Shown in pieces: positions 63,742-64,000 of a stretch of DNA of 64,000 nt. The translations under genes were made by a program, and so were the position numbers. Location of the stretch: the NCBI RefSeq assembly GCF_013410875.1, contig NZ_JACCCU010000001.1, positions 1,984,001-2,048,000 on the forward strand, given 5' to 3'. This DNA is from Tunturiibacter empetritectus (GTDB lineage Bacteria > Acidobacteriota > Terriglobia > Terriglobales > Acidobacteriaceae). The notes below the pieces were generated by a model. The model ran no database searches, was not told where the DNA came from, and saw only the letters and a program-made list of their open reading frames with translations. Each line of letters starts with the position of its first letter. Positions within the stretch are counted from its first letter, which is position 1.

Positions 63742-64000
63742 TCACTTTTTGCGGGCGGCTTTTTGCAGGCGATCCCGCAACGCGAGACCAACTCCATTCG
63801 CATCGGGCAATGGGCAGAGGATCACGGTGGCCCCTGCTTCGTCCAGCATGCGCAGTCCGGCGAAGAGTCTCCGTGCCAGAACTTCGTTGTTGCCCCACGG
63901 CCCCCACGGAAAGACATACTTCGCGGAGTGAGCATCCCAATCATCCGGCAGCATCACTCCGAGCAGATCCCCGAGCAGATCCGAAGTGCGCTCATAGCGT
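63742..64000 (-). CDS. C-terminal part of a Sua5-type L-threonylcarbamoyladenylate synthase (window-truncated)
   Basis: The frame remains open across the window edge, so the gene starts beyond 64000; 85 codons are visible. The C-terminus (WGNNEVLARRLFAGLRMLDEAG then CPLPDANGVGLALRDRLQKAA) matches the Sua5 C-terminal domain, which caps the YrdC-like catalytic domain in enzymes making the t6A tRNA precursor from threonine, bicarbonate and ATP. The catalytic domain is outside the window, so the assignment rests on this end only. Confidence 0.7.
   Translation of the reverse strand, partial: RYERTSDLLGDLLGVMLPDDWDAHSAKYVFPWGPWGNNEVLARRLFAGLRMLDEAGATVILCPLPDANGVGLALRDRLQKAARKK

Noticed and set aside
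1..64000. tRNA, rRNA, CRISPR and prophage search by eye
   Set aside because: No cloverleaf, no rRNA words, no regularly spaced repeats and no phage genes were found; a covariance search would be decisive for tRNA.

Overview
The window looks like a chromosomal segment of an acidobacterium of the Terriglobia/Acidobacteriaceae type (Edaphobacter, Granulicella or Terriglobus-like). This is inferred from gene style: a 1171-residue Oar-like TonB-dependent receptor with an N-terminal carboxypeptidase-regulatory domain, a giant choice-of-anchor-D (ASH-repeat) surface protein, a DUF5694 protein, an S10 peptidase, a GMC oxidoreductase with a Cys-rich insert and a high-GC, C-rich coding strand. No rRNA, tRNA, CRISPR array, intact transposon or prophage was found.

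Layout. 1-5.2 kb: a frameshifted SDR remnant, then exopolysaccharide genes (polyprenyl glycosylphosphotransferase, UDP-glucose dehydrogenase, UDP-xylose synthase), which together should make UDP-glucuronate and UDP-xylose. 5.4-8.7 kb: LuxR-type regulator, secG, MBL-fold hydrolase, aminotransferase. 8.8-21.8 kb: envelope region with the TonB-dependent receptor, a HAD hydrolase, the 1987-residue ASH protein, an M23 peptidase and a multi-span membrane protein. 22-31.8 kb: response regulator, GMC oxidoreductase, a secreted duplicated-domain protein, a kinase-like protein without an ATPase domain, a RibBA-type protein whose GTP cyclohydrolase half has lost its signature, an S10 peptidase, a rhodanese and a TonB C-terminal protein. 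31.9-42.2 kb: RecQ with two HRDC domains, thioesterase, glycosyltransferase, DUF5694, LRR protein, pdxS, SYLF protein, decayed genes and pdxT. 42.3-46.2 kb: a compact aa3-type cytochrome oxidase operon with two small membrane proteins. 46.2-64 kb: carboxylyase/mutase family enzyme, FMN reductase, EthD pair, CCA-adding/poly(A) polymerase-like enzyme with a long basic tail, lpxD, response regulator, NHL lipoprotein, hydrolase, tmk, P450, tandem Mop protein, CAP protein, OprB-type porin, holB and the end of a Sua5-type gene.

The most unusual signal is a dispersed intergenic element of about 55 bp, present six times (30631, 35042, 37666, 38902, 58945, 60349). It reads as two or three tandem hairpins. 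The first and third stems are nearly invariant, while the middle stem changes sequence from copy to copy with both arms changing together around a conserved GCGCA loop. Five of six copies sit between convergent gene ends or at a gene 3' end. A second family of CACCAC-rich repeats has copies at 26881 and 63568. A third repeat (24857) has a relative at 34043 that appears to have been absorbed in frame into the linker between the two HRDC domains of RecQ.

Decay is scattered: a frameshifted SDR, a frameshifted DUF4440 gene, a C-terminal scrap of a molybdopterin oxidase subunit and an IS481-like end. Several short genes appear only on close reading: 39 aa at 21644, 52 aa at 40327, 74 aa at 45957 and 45 aa at 56354.
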